64,000 bases of DNA from Thecaphora thlaspeos (taxonomy: Eukaryota > Basidiomycota > Ustilaginomycetes > Urocystidales > Glomosporiaceae), in contig UWYS01000007.1 of the NCBI GenBank assembly GCA_900291925.1, positions 558,001-622,000 on the forward strand, read 5' to 3'. The notes beneath the pieces are model-generated. The model did not search any database, was not told where the DNA came from, and saw only the letters and a list, made by a program, of their open reading frames with translations. Position numbers and translations under genes: made by a program. Shown one piece after another: positions 1 through 11,892 of the stretch. The number at the start of each line of letters is the position of its first letter. The stretch's first letter is position 1.

Positions 1-1105
1 GCAGCAGGAGCGACACGAGGCCGTCGCCCGCGGCGAAATTCCGCTCGAGCTGGCCGCTCACGACGATGAGCTGGCCGTCATGGGTCTGGAGCCTGAGGAG
101 GTGCGCGACACTACCATGGTGGCAGAGTACGCGCTGGAGATCTTCAACTATATGGGGCGCTGCGAGAAGCAGACGATGGCGAACCCGAACTACATGGACT
201 TCCAGAATGAGATCCAATGGTGAGTGCCTTCCATCCCTTTGTCTCTCCCGGCCTGGGCTGTCTTGCCGCTCGCTCGTGGCGACGATGGATCGACGGCGAC
301 TGACCATGCTCTCTCCCTCTCCTTCTCCTTTCGCTCTGTGACCCTTTCCGACCCCGATCTCGACAGGCACATGCGCGCGACCCTCGTCGACTGGCTCCTG
401 CAGGTGCACATGCGATATCACATGCTGCCCGAGACGCTGTGGATCGCGATCAATATCGTCGACCGCTTCCTCAGCGTGCGCGTCGTCAGCCTGGCCAAGC
501 TGCAGCTGGTCGGCGTAAGCGCCATGTTCATCGCGGCGAAGTACGAAGAGATCCTCGCGCCCGGCGTCGACGAGTTTGTCTTCATGACTGAGAACGGCTA
601 CTCGCGGGAGGAGATCCTCAAAGGCGAGCGCATCATTCTAGCGACGCTCGACTTCAACGTGTCGTCGTACTGCTCGCCTTACTCGTGGGTGCGACGGATC
701 TCCAAGGCCGACGACTACGACATCCAGACGAGGACCCTCTCCAAATTCCTGATGGAGCTGACGCTGCTGGACCACCGCTTCCTCCGGGCCAAGCCGAGCC
801 TGATCGCCGCCATCGGCATGTTCCTGGCCAAGAAGATGCTGGCGGGCGAGTGGGACGACGGCTTCGTCTACCACTCCAACTTTACCGAAGAGCAGCTGGT
901 GCCGGGGGCCAACCTGCTGCTGGAGCGCCTGCTCGACCCGGCGATCGAGGAGCAGTTCGTCTACCGAAAGTACGCCAACAAAAAGAAGTTTCTTCGCGCC
1001 AGCGTCTACGCGCGCAAGTGGGCGATCCGCAACCACAACGCCCTTATGGCCGCTGCCGCCGCCGCTGGGGGCTCAAATCCCTACGACCAGCAGCCGCCAC
1101 TCTGA
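1..1105 (+). CDS. B-type (mitotic) cyclin, 3' part
   Basis: Regulatory subunit of the mitotic cyclin-dependent kinase; the 5' part lies before the window. Exons are <1..219 and 367..1105, and the intron 220-366 has GTGAGT at its 5' end and CAG at its 3' end. Splicing joins the conserved YMDFQNEIQ segment to WHMRATLVDWLLQVHMRYHM, the signature start of the first cyclin box. Both cyclin boxes are complete, with the AAKYEEI motif in the first. The C-terminus is an Ala run followed by a polar tail. The destruction box expected near the N-terminus is outside the window. Fungal CLB1/CLB2-like proteins are the nearest match from family knowledge; which paralogue it is cannot be decided here. Confidence 0.93.
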
Positions 1106-3775
1106 ACCAGGAGAGGCAGCAACAGCAGCAGCAGCGCTCTACACGACACTTTCTCCCGTCCTCGTTAGGACCCCTGGCTTCAATCTTCAAACGAACCCGG
1201 ACGCCCACTGTACGACCACACAAGCAAAGCACGCATCCTCGAACGCAGAAGCCGCCCACCGACCCTTTCTACACTCGTTGCAGCTTTTCGCCTTCGACTT
1301 CATCTACTATCCCAACCATTGCATCCGAGCCCTTTTCCCCTTCCCTTTTCCCCCTCGGCGTCCCTTGCCTTCCCTCTTCGCGCTGTTCCCCCCTCAACCC
1401 TTCTTCGACCGCTGCATCAACTTTCATCGATACACACGGCTGCTACGTCTCACAACGTCCAGCGGCCAACATCAAGAATCGGTACCGCCATCATCAATGC
1501 TCCGTCTCTCTTCTCCCTTCTCGCGCCCCCCTTTTTCTTTTTCTTTTCTAATCTGTTCCCTTCTGCTCTGTTTCTCTTCTACGGCGGCGATCGCCGTAGG
1601 GGAGGTGAGACTAGGTCCCCCTCTTTGCATCGCACACAACTCATCAACATCGCCGACCGATGGGGGTCCACCGCCGCGGAGGAATCATCCGCCCCTCTTT
1701 GTTTCCTAGAGCGTCGCTCCCCGCCGGTTGAGCGAGTCTATATCCTGGCCTCCTCACATTTTGACGTGGCTCCTTTGTCGAAACACTACCACACACGCTT
1801 GCGCGACCTGTGCGACGCGATTCTTGTCGATCTCTCTCCCGTCTGTAATGCCATGCAAACCTTACCAGCGCAGCGCAGCGTCGCATCGCGAGCCACGTCG
1901 GCATTTCACTTGGGGATTGTCGGTGATGCCGGCTTGCGCCGAGCAGGAGCGGGAGCTGGCATGCTGGACTACGTCCGTACCGCAAGCAAGCCAGTAGTAG
2001 TCAAACGCCGCAGCAAGGCAGACGGGCGGCAACGGATGCAGCGCGCTCTCTGTTGTAAGTACCTTAGAAGGCGGCAAGGGGGAAAGGGGAGGCCTACGTC
2101 CGCTGCGCGAGCTCGAATGGCGACGACGAGGTGGGTCGTCTTGATCGGCTGCGTCCTCTGCTGGGGGGGTCAAGCAGGAGGCGAAGCATGTCTCTGAGGC
2201 CAGCAAGGTGAATTAGGGCACGTCTCCGAGGCTGAAGGTGCAGGGATCATACAGTACATGCTGTGATAGCGCCAACGTCGAGCGGAGGTGGGCGCGCTGG
2301 ACCGCCTCGGCGGAAGGTACGGGCCGGGATGCTACATAGCGTTTGTTTGTCGCGTCCGGAGAAGAGAGAGAGAGAAATGAATGAGACCCTGGGCAAAGGG
2401 GGACGCTGCATGTTAAAAGGGGGTCAAGGCATATTGAAGCCGACCCGGAAGGCATCCGTCGCCCACACCCACACCTGCTCATCATGGGCTGCCTGACGAG
2501 CTGGACCGGCGTAGCGTGTTTCGGCTTGGCAGGCGGGGGAGCCGGTGCTCGGTGGTGGACGGCCTCGGCGGGCCCAGACTTGCTCTCTCGCTGCCGTCGC
2601 CGACGGACCGCCTTGCGTGGAGCCCCTTGCGGCCTTTTCCCAAGGCGTCGAGACCGCTGATTACAAAATGGCGAAAATGGCGGGCGGAAAGGCTAGGGCG
2701 GTTTTAGTCGTAATGTTAGTCAACGCGGCGGGCGACTAACGTACCAGCGCAAGGGTCAGTCGCGGCGAGGCAGAGTGGCAGTGGCAGAGGCACACGCACA
2801 CGCACACGCACACGCACACGCACACGCAAAGGCTCGAGTGACGAGGGGTGGCGAGCGCACAGCCAGCAGCTGTGGGCTGGCATGGCCGCCTCGAGTCGGT
2901 CAGCCGCTTCGCCATCGTCGTTTTCACCACCAACCACCATCACCCACCCACCACGCCTCATCCCCCACCTTGCCACCCTCTACACCGCCACCGTCTCCCT
3001 CACTCAGCTGGTTTCATCGGTTGCAGACCCCGCCATCCGCACTACACGGCATCGGCGGTATCCATCTTCGTCTCGCCGCCGACGAGAGGGTATGCGCCTG
3101 CCCCTCGATCGCATCGCCCGCCGCCGCCATCCCCGCTCCAGTGCATCATCCTTAACGTCATCCTCAACGTAGCGCACCGCGCTCAGCTTGCGTCGGCTCT
3201 TCCATCCGCATGCGACCTTCCGTCTCTCACTACCACCTGAGCATCCATCCTCCGCCTGCCGTCTCACCAGCATCAGCAGTCATCGTCCGTCTCGCGCCCA
3301 ATTATCTCGCTCACTCCTCCGTACCCGTCCAAAAGCATACCTGTATACCTGCGTCAACCAATCTCGCCCGTCTCTTTTCGATCTAGAACAGTCCAGGTCC
3401 ATCCCCTCGCCGCAGCATACTTGATCCCGCCCGCCAATCCACCAGTCTTCCAAAAAAAAACAGGCGCGCCCAGCGCCATCCACCGAGCCTCTGTCTTTAC
3501 TTCGTCCCCTTGCGCCTGAGCCAAACCGTCTCGCCACTACGACCATTTGCCCGGCCTTATTCTGCCATTACGCCATCACGCTACGTCAACCGGCTCTCTC
3601 TCTCTCTCTCTCTCCACGACGAGACCCCACGTTCTCACGACGCAGCCGCAAAACTATCAGCAAGCCGACTCACCACCCACCCTCTGGGTATCCCTCGCTT
3701 TGTCATCAACCTGCCGATCTCACTCACTACTTCGGCCGTCAAAGTAGTGGCTGATTGTGGCCCGTCGTCTTCGCC
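1106..3775. other. Intergenic region between cyclin and MUB1
   Basis: About 2.7 kb without a recognisable gene. It holds the cyclin 3' flank, then polypyrimidine-rich DNA. There is a (CACACG)6 run at 2791-2826 and a CT dinucleotide tract near 3594-3614, which probably lies in the leader of the next gene. Several open frames of 60-290 codons cross it, but they overlap each other and show no family motif. The last ~600 bases are C/T-rich, as is common upstream of highly expressed fungal genes. Confidence 0.7.
2791..2826. repeat. (CACACG)6 microsatellite
   Basis: Six perfect copies of CACACG in the cyclin-MUB1 intergenic region. Confidence 0.95.
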
Positions 3776-6700
3776 ATGAGGGAGTCCAACTTCAGCAATC
3801 CGGCGCAGAACAAGGCGTGCGTTTGCATATCGGCCGCCGTCTATGACCGAAGAGGTGAGTTCGAGCATAGCGGCGCTTGTACCGCAACAGCAGATGGGCG
3901 GGTCTGCGGCCATCTTTGTACCTCCGACCGCTCGACGGCTTCTGCTACAGCACCTTGTCCACCTCGTCAGACGTCTGCCGCAGAGGTAGCATGCCGCAGG
4001 GTTCTGCCGTCAGCTCGGCGAGGCTTCGCCGGCATGCCGTCGTCGACCCTGTCCTGTCGCTCCCTCCGGTGTGGATGCTGACGCCGTCCCTTCACTTCCT
4101 TCCTTGGCCCGGTCGCCCTGTCTCTGGATCCCCACTTCTCTCCTCATTTGACACCCATAGCGATCGACTGCACGGCAACTTTGCCGTTGATCAACTCGCT
4201 CAACCATCTGGCCTACCTCACCTCGACCTCGCCTCGCATCCGGGAGATGGTCACCATGGACGGGGGCCTCGAGAGGCTCGTCCGGATCCTCAGGACCATC
4301 CCGAAGACGCCGGGGCCCAACGCGAGGACCATCTCGATCAAGGAGATGCAAGCCATCTGGAAGTGGAGCTTGGCCTTCCAGTGCGTCGTCAACATCGGGG
4401 TACGCGGTAGCGAACATGTGCGGACCCGCGTGGTGGAAGCTGGCATGGTCCCCGTCACCATCCGGGTGCTCGAGTCCTACCTTCGCAGCGTCGAGCTGGC
4501 CAAGGAGGAGCGACGTCGCGAGGCCCACGAGACCAGCAGGCGCGAAGAGCGAAGCGCTCGCTCCGCACACGAGACTGAGGCGAGGTCAGCTCCGATGACG
4601 CACCGGGCGCATCTCGCTATCGCTGTCGCAGCCGCAGCCGCAGCCGCAGCCGCCACCAATCCAACCGCACACGCGACCGGCATGCTGCCCACTACCACCA
4701 CCGCTACTACCGCCACCAACTCAACCTCTCGACAGCGCGCCACATCATCTTCGACAGCCCGTCAGGCGCCCGCCTTGCCGAGCAGCGTGGGTCCGGACGT
4801 AGACGTCGACATCACCGAAGTGGCGCCACAGACTACGGCTCCTACCGAGGCGCTGCAGCTCGTCTCGCAAGGGCCGAGTCGCGCTGGCGGTGAGGGTCGG
4901 CTGAGGCAGCTGGTGAGTGAGACGCGACCGACGACGCCGCTGGAAGGTGGGACCGCCTCGACCGTGCTCGTCGGTATGGAGAGCCGGAGCTCTTCGGATG
5001 GCTTTCTGGACGCTCAAACCTCCAACCTGGCCGGCGCCAACAGCGGCCGCAGCCCGCTGCCAATTATAGATGCTCTGGACGCGATGCCGCTCGCCCCAAC
5101 CGATGTCGACCTCGACACCGGCCACATGAATGCGCCCGCGTCACCATCGGCCTCGTCCTCGAGCGAGCTTCCGTCCACGAGCGCCGGCCCTGCCGGCGAA
5201 GGTGATGGTCCGACGTTTGCAGGCCGCGGCCACTCGAACTCGGGCGTCCTGACAAACGTGAGCTCCGCGGAGGACCTCGGTGGGCATGGCGGTGAAGCTA
5301 GCGGGAGCGGCTCGGAGGGGGCTGAGGATGCCGATATGTTTGCAGACGATGCGGACGACAGCGAGTTCGACGCCTCCGCCGCGTCCGCGAGGCCTTCGGA
5401 TGACATGGCCGCGGAAGAGGCCGAGGACCGCAGGACGCCAAGGCCTACGAGGCGATCCCTTGCGCCTCTCGCTGACCAAGAGGCGTCGCCGGTGTTTTCG
5501 TCGGCCTTCAACACACCCGCTCAGACCGCCACCGCGGCCGCGATGGCATCCGAGCTCACGCTGCGCCAGGAGGATGGGACGTCCCGCGTCCGCACACAGA
5601 CGCTCCGTCAGTCCGAGTTCCAGCAGCCGCTCGCCGACACAGTGGCGCATGCCGCCAGAAGTAGGAATCGCGATGCTCCTGCCGCCGCTGCTCCGACGAG
5701 GGCCGCCCAGACCACCGCGCACGTGTCCTCTGCTGCTTCGACCACAGTCGACATGGTCTACCGCGAGGAGGAGGTCCTTCTCAGCCTGCAGCTGCTTGCC
5801 TACCTCTCCAAGTACGCCCACGTTAGGACACTCTTCCACAGCTCCGACTTGGCCAACACCAAGTTCGTCGGGCCCCTGAACGTGCTCAACGAGAGCCTCA
5901 GCACGTCGGCCGACACGTCGAGGAGCTGGGATCCTGCCGAGGCCCCCAAGCGCAACGTCTTTTCCGTCGCTGAGAGGTTCACGCTGCGGTCGTCGCGTAG
6001 CGGCTCGTCGCATCCGCCGCCGCGGCTCGCGATGGAGATCCAGTATTGGGCTGGCGTCATCATGCGCAACGCGTGCCGCAAGGACGAGTCGCGCGGCGGG
6101 ATCCGCCAGTGCGCCAACATGCTGTGCGGCAAGTGGGAGGCGTTCCCTCGCGAGTTTGCCAAGTGCCGCCGGTGCAGGAAGGCCAAGTACTGCAGCAAGC
6201 AGTGCCAGAGCAAAGGGTGGCAGATGGGCCATCGCTTCTGGTGCAGCTCCAGGAGCGACGACGGCGATGCGCGGGAGAGGGACCGGGAGCGTGCTAACCA
6301 GATCCAGGCCGTCGACGGACGCGCCCCGCCGACCGTGGTGGCCGCCGGTGCCGTCGGTACGCGGCCGGGCGAGATTGGCTTCGTGGCCGGGCAGAACATG
6401 GATGAAGACCTCGGTGATGTCGGCCAGCGTCTGGGTCAGGCGGCTGAAGGCCATCACGCTCACCACCACCACCCGCAACCGCAAACCCACCCGCACCACC
6501 ACCACCATCATCACGCTCAGACAACGCAGCACCAGACTCAGGCTCAGGCCCAGACGCAGACGATGCACCAACCCGTGGCACAGGTCCACCATCACTCCCA
6601 ACCACCGGCTCCGCAGGCAACCGCGCAGACGCAGGCCCACTGGCACACCCACCAGCATGCTCGCCAGCACACGCACCAACATCCTAACCAGGCCGCCGGA

Positions 6701-7849
6701 CATGGAGGTGTTGATGTCCAGACCGACCAGGCCGCTGGACCCCCCTTACGCTCTGCCAGAGCGGAGGGGCTAGTTGTCCAGCGGCAGGCGCCCGAATCCC
6801 AGCAGCCTGCCTCGGGGTCTCAAACGACTCTGGCAGAGAGCCAACTCCGGGCCCGAGGGCTGCCCTCGACACTGGCTGGCGGCCACCTCCAGGACCGACG
6901 CGTCTCGAGCCTCGCCAGCGTCGACACCATTGATGGTTCCGATTTCAGCGACGACGAGCTGGACCGACGCATGATCGAGACCGAGGGGATGCATCCCGCC
7001 GTCGCTGCTGCCGCCGTGGCAGCCGGAGGCCGCAACGGGGCTGGACACGAGGTCCCCCTTGTCACCCCTCAGCGTACCGATCTGGCCGGACGGCCTCTAC
7101 CGCCGCCAGTCATAGCCTCGCAGATCGCCGACGAAGACGAGCTGGCGCTGGGCGGGAGGGCGACCCCGGGAGTCGGGGGCGACCAGGACTTTGGCGACGG
7201 AGCCTTCGACCAGATGCTGGGTCACTGGGATCCCAGCCGGGCCGTCGGCGCGATAGGCCTCCGGCATCGGCTGGCCGAGGTCCGCGCCGAGATCCCCTCG
7301 CCGGACCGCTCGTCGTCGCCCGATGCCGTCGCTTGGCAGGAGGCCGAGACGAGGTCGGAGGGGCATTCGGAGGACGAGCTCCACGCTCCCCGGGCGCGCT
7401 ACCACGCACTCTACGGCCACCAGCAACCGCAATATGCCAGCGTCTCGCGCGCCCATCAACCCTTCAGCCACCGGCTCCAGCAGCAACGCTCGATCAGCGG
7501 GTTTGCCACGCCCACTGGATCCAATACTCCCATGTTTGGAGCGTCCGGCGCTGGTCCGTCTGCCCTACACCCCAGCCGGGCCGTCATGACGCCATCGCCG
7601 CTGTCGGCCAACCCGGTCCGAGGCTATCGCAACGACGACGAGGGCGGTGTCCGGATGAGGTCGGCGACCCCCTCGACGGCTGCTGCCGGCGATGCCGAGA
7701 TGCAAGAGCGAGGCGACCAGGGACACGTCAGGGCCGTCTCCCACACGCCGATGTTCTCCGGCCTGGAGCGCAGGCAGCGCGCCGCCAGCATCGACCGCAT
7801 GTCGAGCTCGCTGGGAGATACGGACGGCGACGTCGCGATGGACTTTTGA
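3776..7849 (+). CDS. MUB1: MUB1/SamB-type MYND zinc-finger regulator
   Basis: Yeast Mub1 is a partner of the Ubr2 ubiquitin ligase in Rpn4 turnover; Aspergillus SamB affects morphogenesis. The first exon 3776..3854 begins MRESNFSNP and ends in YDRR. A 306-nt intron (3855-4160, GTGAGT...ATAG) leads to the second exon 4161..7849, starting AIDCTATLPLINSLNHLAYL, the conserved N-terminal block of the family. The predicted length is 1255 residues. The MYND finger spans residues 677-721 with spacing C-x4-C-x12-C-x2-C-x5-C-x3-C-x8-H-x3-C. It is followed by a His/Gln-rich stretch (around 6450-6680) and a long disordered Ser/Ala-rich tail. The N-terminal exon is easy to miss because the second exon is open upstream without an ATG. 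The start at 3776 is chosen because it restores the conserved N-terminus. Confidence 0.9.
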
Positions 7850-8738
7850 AGAATCGCCGCGGGCGAAACTCGGCCGAGGAAGAGCGCGGGACACCACCCG
7901 TACATGGTTTAGTTCTCTTGTCTCCGTCCCTGCCCCCACTTGCCAAGTTTGTACGACCCACTACTACATACCACCGCACTAGCAGACTCAGCACGAACCT
8001 CGCACGCCACATGATCTATAGGACATACTTAAATCACACATCATCTTCCACGTCCGCACGTCTGAACGATGCCTGCCCCCACTGCCTTGCCTGTCATCGT
8101 CTCGCCTACAGACGTGGCACAGCCGTCTCGCGAGTGTCGTTACGGACGCAAATCATAGCCGCAGCTTGTCTGTAGCGTCGCGTTCGCTCTCGACGTGTCC
8201 GTCGGTCGTTGGTCCGTCGATCTTCGACCCTCGCACAGATGGAGGAAGAACGTTCTGGCACCGAACGCTCGGTACGTTGCCTACGCCGCGCGGCGATCTC
8301 GTCAGCTTCGGTACGTACCGTCTTATATCGACCGTGTTGAGGTCGTCGAAGCTTGAACGGTCGTTAGGTCGGTGGAGGATAAGGACGAGGTGGTTTCGGT
8401 CACCACTCGTCTGTGTTCTTTGTGCGAGGGTGAAGGGGGAAGTCGGTCGAAGGTATGAGCAACGTGCAAGCGAACGTGTGAGAGTTGGCATCTATCGTTT
8501 GTCTCTCTCTAATAGGGGTAAGATGGGGCTGTACAGGGTTGGATCAGGAGAGGTTGTTTAAAGGTGGTTCAGAAGACGGACGAAGGGAGAATTACAAGAA
8601 ACGAGATAGAGAAGGGAGAGAGGGGCGGCGGAGACACTGCGGATCAGAAGACTCCAGGTAAGAGGCAAGATCAACGCAAAAGACCAAGAATCACATCGAT
8701 CGAACCGGACGGGGGGAAAGGCAAAAGGGAAAGGGGGC
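7850..8738. other. Convergent 3' region
   Basis: About 0.9 kb between the stop of MUB1 (plus strand) and the stop of the small secreted protein gene (minus strand). It should contain both 3' UTRs. I see no gene, repeat or RNA gene in it. Confidence 0.6.
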
Positions 8739-9298
8739 TTAACAACCGGTAAGACCAAGTTTCGTCTGGGTGTAAGTGAGACCAAGGACGTCCTCGAGGC
8801 TGGTGAGCAGACCACCGAGCAGGCCGTCCAGCAGATCCTCGAGGTCCGTGACGCCGAGACCCTTTTCAATGAGACAGAGACCGTTCGAGATGATCTCAAT
8901 GTCCGACTTGGCGTCTGTCTTGTTGGGCTTCTTGTCCGGCGTGCAGTCTAGCAGTCCCCGAGAGTTTTCAATGGCTGTTACGTCGAGTTTGTCGTCTAGC
9001 ACTGTGATCGCTCCGCCGCTGAAGTTGGTGCAACGATCGCAAGGAGGAGAAAAGGAGGGGAAGGAGATAGGTCAGAGGAAGAACATGGATAGCGAAAGGG
9101 AGAAAGAAGTATTAAGAGAGAAACGCACAGAGAGGTGTCAAGGAAATCCTCGATGGACGTGACACCAAGCGCCTTCTCAAGCTCGCAGATGCCCTTGCCG
9201 ATCTTTTGCAGGTCTCCCTTGGATTCGCGAGGGATGGCCGTGGCCGAAACGGCAGAAGAGAGGACGGCCAGAGGAACGAGGAGGGTGGCGATGCGCAT
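8739..9298 (-). CDS. Small secreted protein with internal duplication
   Basis: Two exons, complement(9129..9298) and complement(8739..9018), are joined across a 110-nt intron (GTGCGT...TTCAG). They give a 149-residue product starting MRIATLLVPLAVLSSAVSA, a convincing signal peptide. The mature part contains two similar blocks. The first reads GICELEKALGVTSIEDFLD and the second GLCLIEKGLGVTDLEDLLD, each with one Cys at the same place. Two further Cys lie in LLDCTPDKK and at the C-terminus (LTGC). No known family is recognised. Size, signal peptide, duplication and four cysteines are compatible with an extracellular or effector-like protein, but this is inference. The 5' leader on the minus strand is an unusual CT-rich tract (9349-9412 as read on plus: AG-rich). 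Confidence 0.75.
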
Positions 9299-11892
9299 CT
9301 TGGGTTTTGTTTATAGAGGGTGGGTAAGGTTGGGAGGTTGGGAGTGAGAAAGAGAGAGAGAGTGAGAGGGAGAGAAACAGAGAGAGAAACAGAGAGAGAG
9401 AGAGATAGGAGAGTGGTTGGGTGTGTGTGATGAGATGAGATGGAGATGGGAGGGAGGTGCGAATGAGGAGGGGGACTTATACCCTTCCTCATTGCCCTAC
9501 CGTCTTCAAGGAGCGGTATAGAGACGTCGTAGGACAAGACACAGCGAGGCACTCTCAACACCTCTTCGACAGCATCGTCGCAGTGTCACAACGGGCAATC
9601 ACAGCAGGCCTTTGCTACCGTCCACCGCTAGTCGAGGTAGCGATAAGGCCTCTCCTTGCCCCGTCGACAAATTACAAGACAGCTTGTTTCTCTGATCTAT
9701 CACGGTGTCCGATACTTCTGGCCGCTAGACGAGGCCGGGCCAGGCTGGAACGACAAACAAGTCAAGAGACTGAGCAAGAGCGAGACGGTGCCGTAGTACG
9801 AGGTCGATCGACTGAAGTGTCAAGCGAGGTGGTACTGTATCGACTCGCTATCTCTTGCTCCTCGCCACCGTCTCTGGACCAACGGAGAAGGAAAGACCGA
9901 GGGAAGGGATAGAGTCTGACGGTGAGGAGCCAAATCTCTATCTGGGGGTCATTCAGCAGGAGGAAGGGGAGGTGGGGGACATCTCCTTGCTGATCACCAG
10001 ACGTTGGACCCTGTGGGGGACGGGGGACGAACGAGAAGATCGACGAAAAAGACGCTGGTCAAGCCACACTAATCCTCCTTTGACTCACATCTTGTCACTG
10101 ATCCGAGAAACCACCATATGGAAGGGAGAACAGGACCATAGATAAGGTACTTACCCAGCTGAATGTTGCGACGTCCTTGAGCAGTTTTGGCGTCGCAGTG
10201 CCATGCAGTGCAGTGCTTAAAAGTTGTAAGATCCTTCCGAGCTTGCAAGCACGTCGATCTCGGAACATTTTGTTGCTTTGTCGCTACCTACACGGCCTGG
10301 CTAGCTGTCTAGATAAGGCTGCTCCGTCGCGGGACGGGCGCGGAACAGTGGGATGTGCGACGTCAGTTCCTTTGTTTGCTATGTATAGATCTGGTGGGGC
10401 GCACAGTGTGAGAGCAGGTGACCCGGTGCGACGTGAAAGAAGAATTCATAGACCGCCATCGTCGGATCTTGTTTTTCGTTGGCCTGGAGGAAGAAGCGAG
10501 TGACCGTAGGGGTGTGGCAGGCCAAGAAAGATGAGTAACGAACAGATTTTGGACATGCTACAGTACGACGTCCGGCCGGAGGGATCTGTTGCAGGAGGGA
10601 CCATGTGAAAGGAAAGCAGAGTTGGAGCGGCGAGCATGCTCAGGTGGACGCCATGTCGCGGTGATGTCGTTCGTTGATGGCCTCCGGTGTCCGGCCAAGT
10701 TGGACAGGCAAAGGCCTCACCACCAGAGCTTCCAAGCGACATGTGAGATACGGAAAGGGAAGAACAAAAAAAAGCCCGCTTCCGGGCGAAGCTGCCTCGC
10801 TCGTCGACTTTTAAAAAGGTAGCTAAGCAACCAACTACATAGCCAAGGATAACGCTGCGTCCATCCATACGCAAGCGTTGTCATTGGTCGTGTGCACCAT
10901 CTCTGGCCGCTGGGCCCCGTCGACCACATCTTGCCTCCACCCTACACACCTGCGCAATCTATGCATGTACGGGGGACGTCGTAGCGCACATGCCCTCTCC
11001 TTCCTTGCCTTGCTGGCCAAGCCACAATGGCCCGTCGATCCTTCAGAAGAACCTCGCCTCGACCTCGTCGGCCTCTTGGCTGCTGTAAAGACACCGGACG
11101 GACACAAGGAAGCGTACTGCAGCGCAACTGCAAGGTGCACCTTGCCGCTCGTCGGTCCCCCCTTCCTTACTGCACACTCAGCTCCCCCCTTTTTTATTAC
11201 CCGTGCTGTACCACAGGTCGACAAAGGAGGTCGCTTGTAGATAAGAGGCTTTTCTCTTATCGCCTCGTCTCTCACACCAGCACTTGGAGAGACAACGATC
11301 AGTAGTTCGATACTTAACCTCCACAGAAAGGTAGCGTGATCGCGAGTAAGCAGAGCGACGGTGCATGGTCAGCTGCGAGACGTCGATTGACGTCGTTCCC
11401 TCGCTTCTCGACGGAGCAAGCGCGTGGGGGGCATGCGACGGTAAAGCTAGCTCCGCTAGACAAACAAAAACGGCCCTAACTAAGTCCTTTGGCTTCCTTA
11501 TCTCCCCACCCCGCTCCCTTCGACCATGCAGTCCTCATTCCACCGTCTTTCCTTCCGTCCCATTGCTTCCCTTCCATCTCCCCCTCACCCTGAAACCCTC
11601 GAAGCCGGAACGGCCGGAGACAAGAGGGATGGGACGGACAAGAATCCAATCGATGAGGTCACGATCATCTACGTACCCCTCGACGTCTTCGTATCTCTCC
11701 GCTACCGTCGCCTGATGCGGAGCCGCCGAAAGGCCTTCTCTCGCAGACAGAGGTCAAAGTGTTCGATGCTATGCGACTGTGTGTGTCACTGCGTCCAAGA
11801 CAACGCGGCGATCCATGAACACATCCCGCGCATCTTCTCCCCTGCGCTCACCGATTTAGCTCACCAGCGGGAGCCGCTCTTTGCGCCAAGAT
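9299..11892. other. 2.6 kb region without recognisable gene
   Basis: It lies between the start of the secreted-protein gene and the stop of the CLPTM1 gene, both on minus. It begins with an AG-rich tract (9349-9412) that would be the promoter or leader of the secreted gene. Open frames up to about 145 codons exist (for example near 10446-10874 and 11526-11921) but show no motif and overlap other frames. Two TACTGTA-type 7-mers occur (near 9834 and 10558). It could hide a multi-exon gene I cannot reconstruct. Confidence 0.55.

Noticed and set aside
66..341. Open frames overlapping the cyclin, and similar antisense frames over all large genes
   Set aside because: They are shadows caused by high GC; the alternative frames carry the family motifs.
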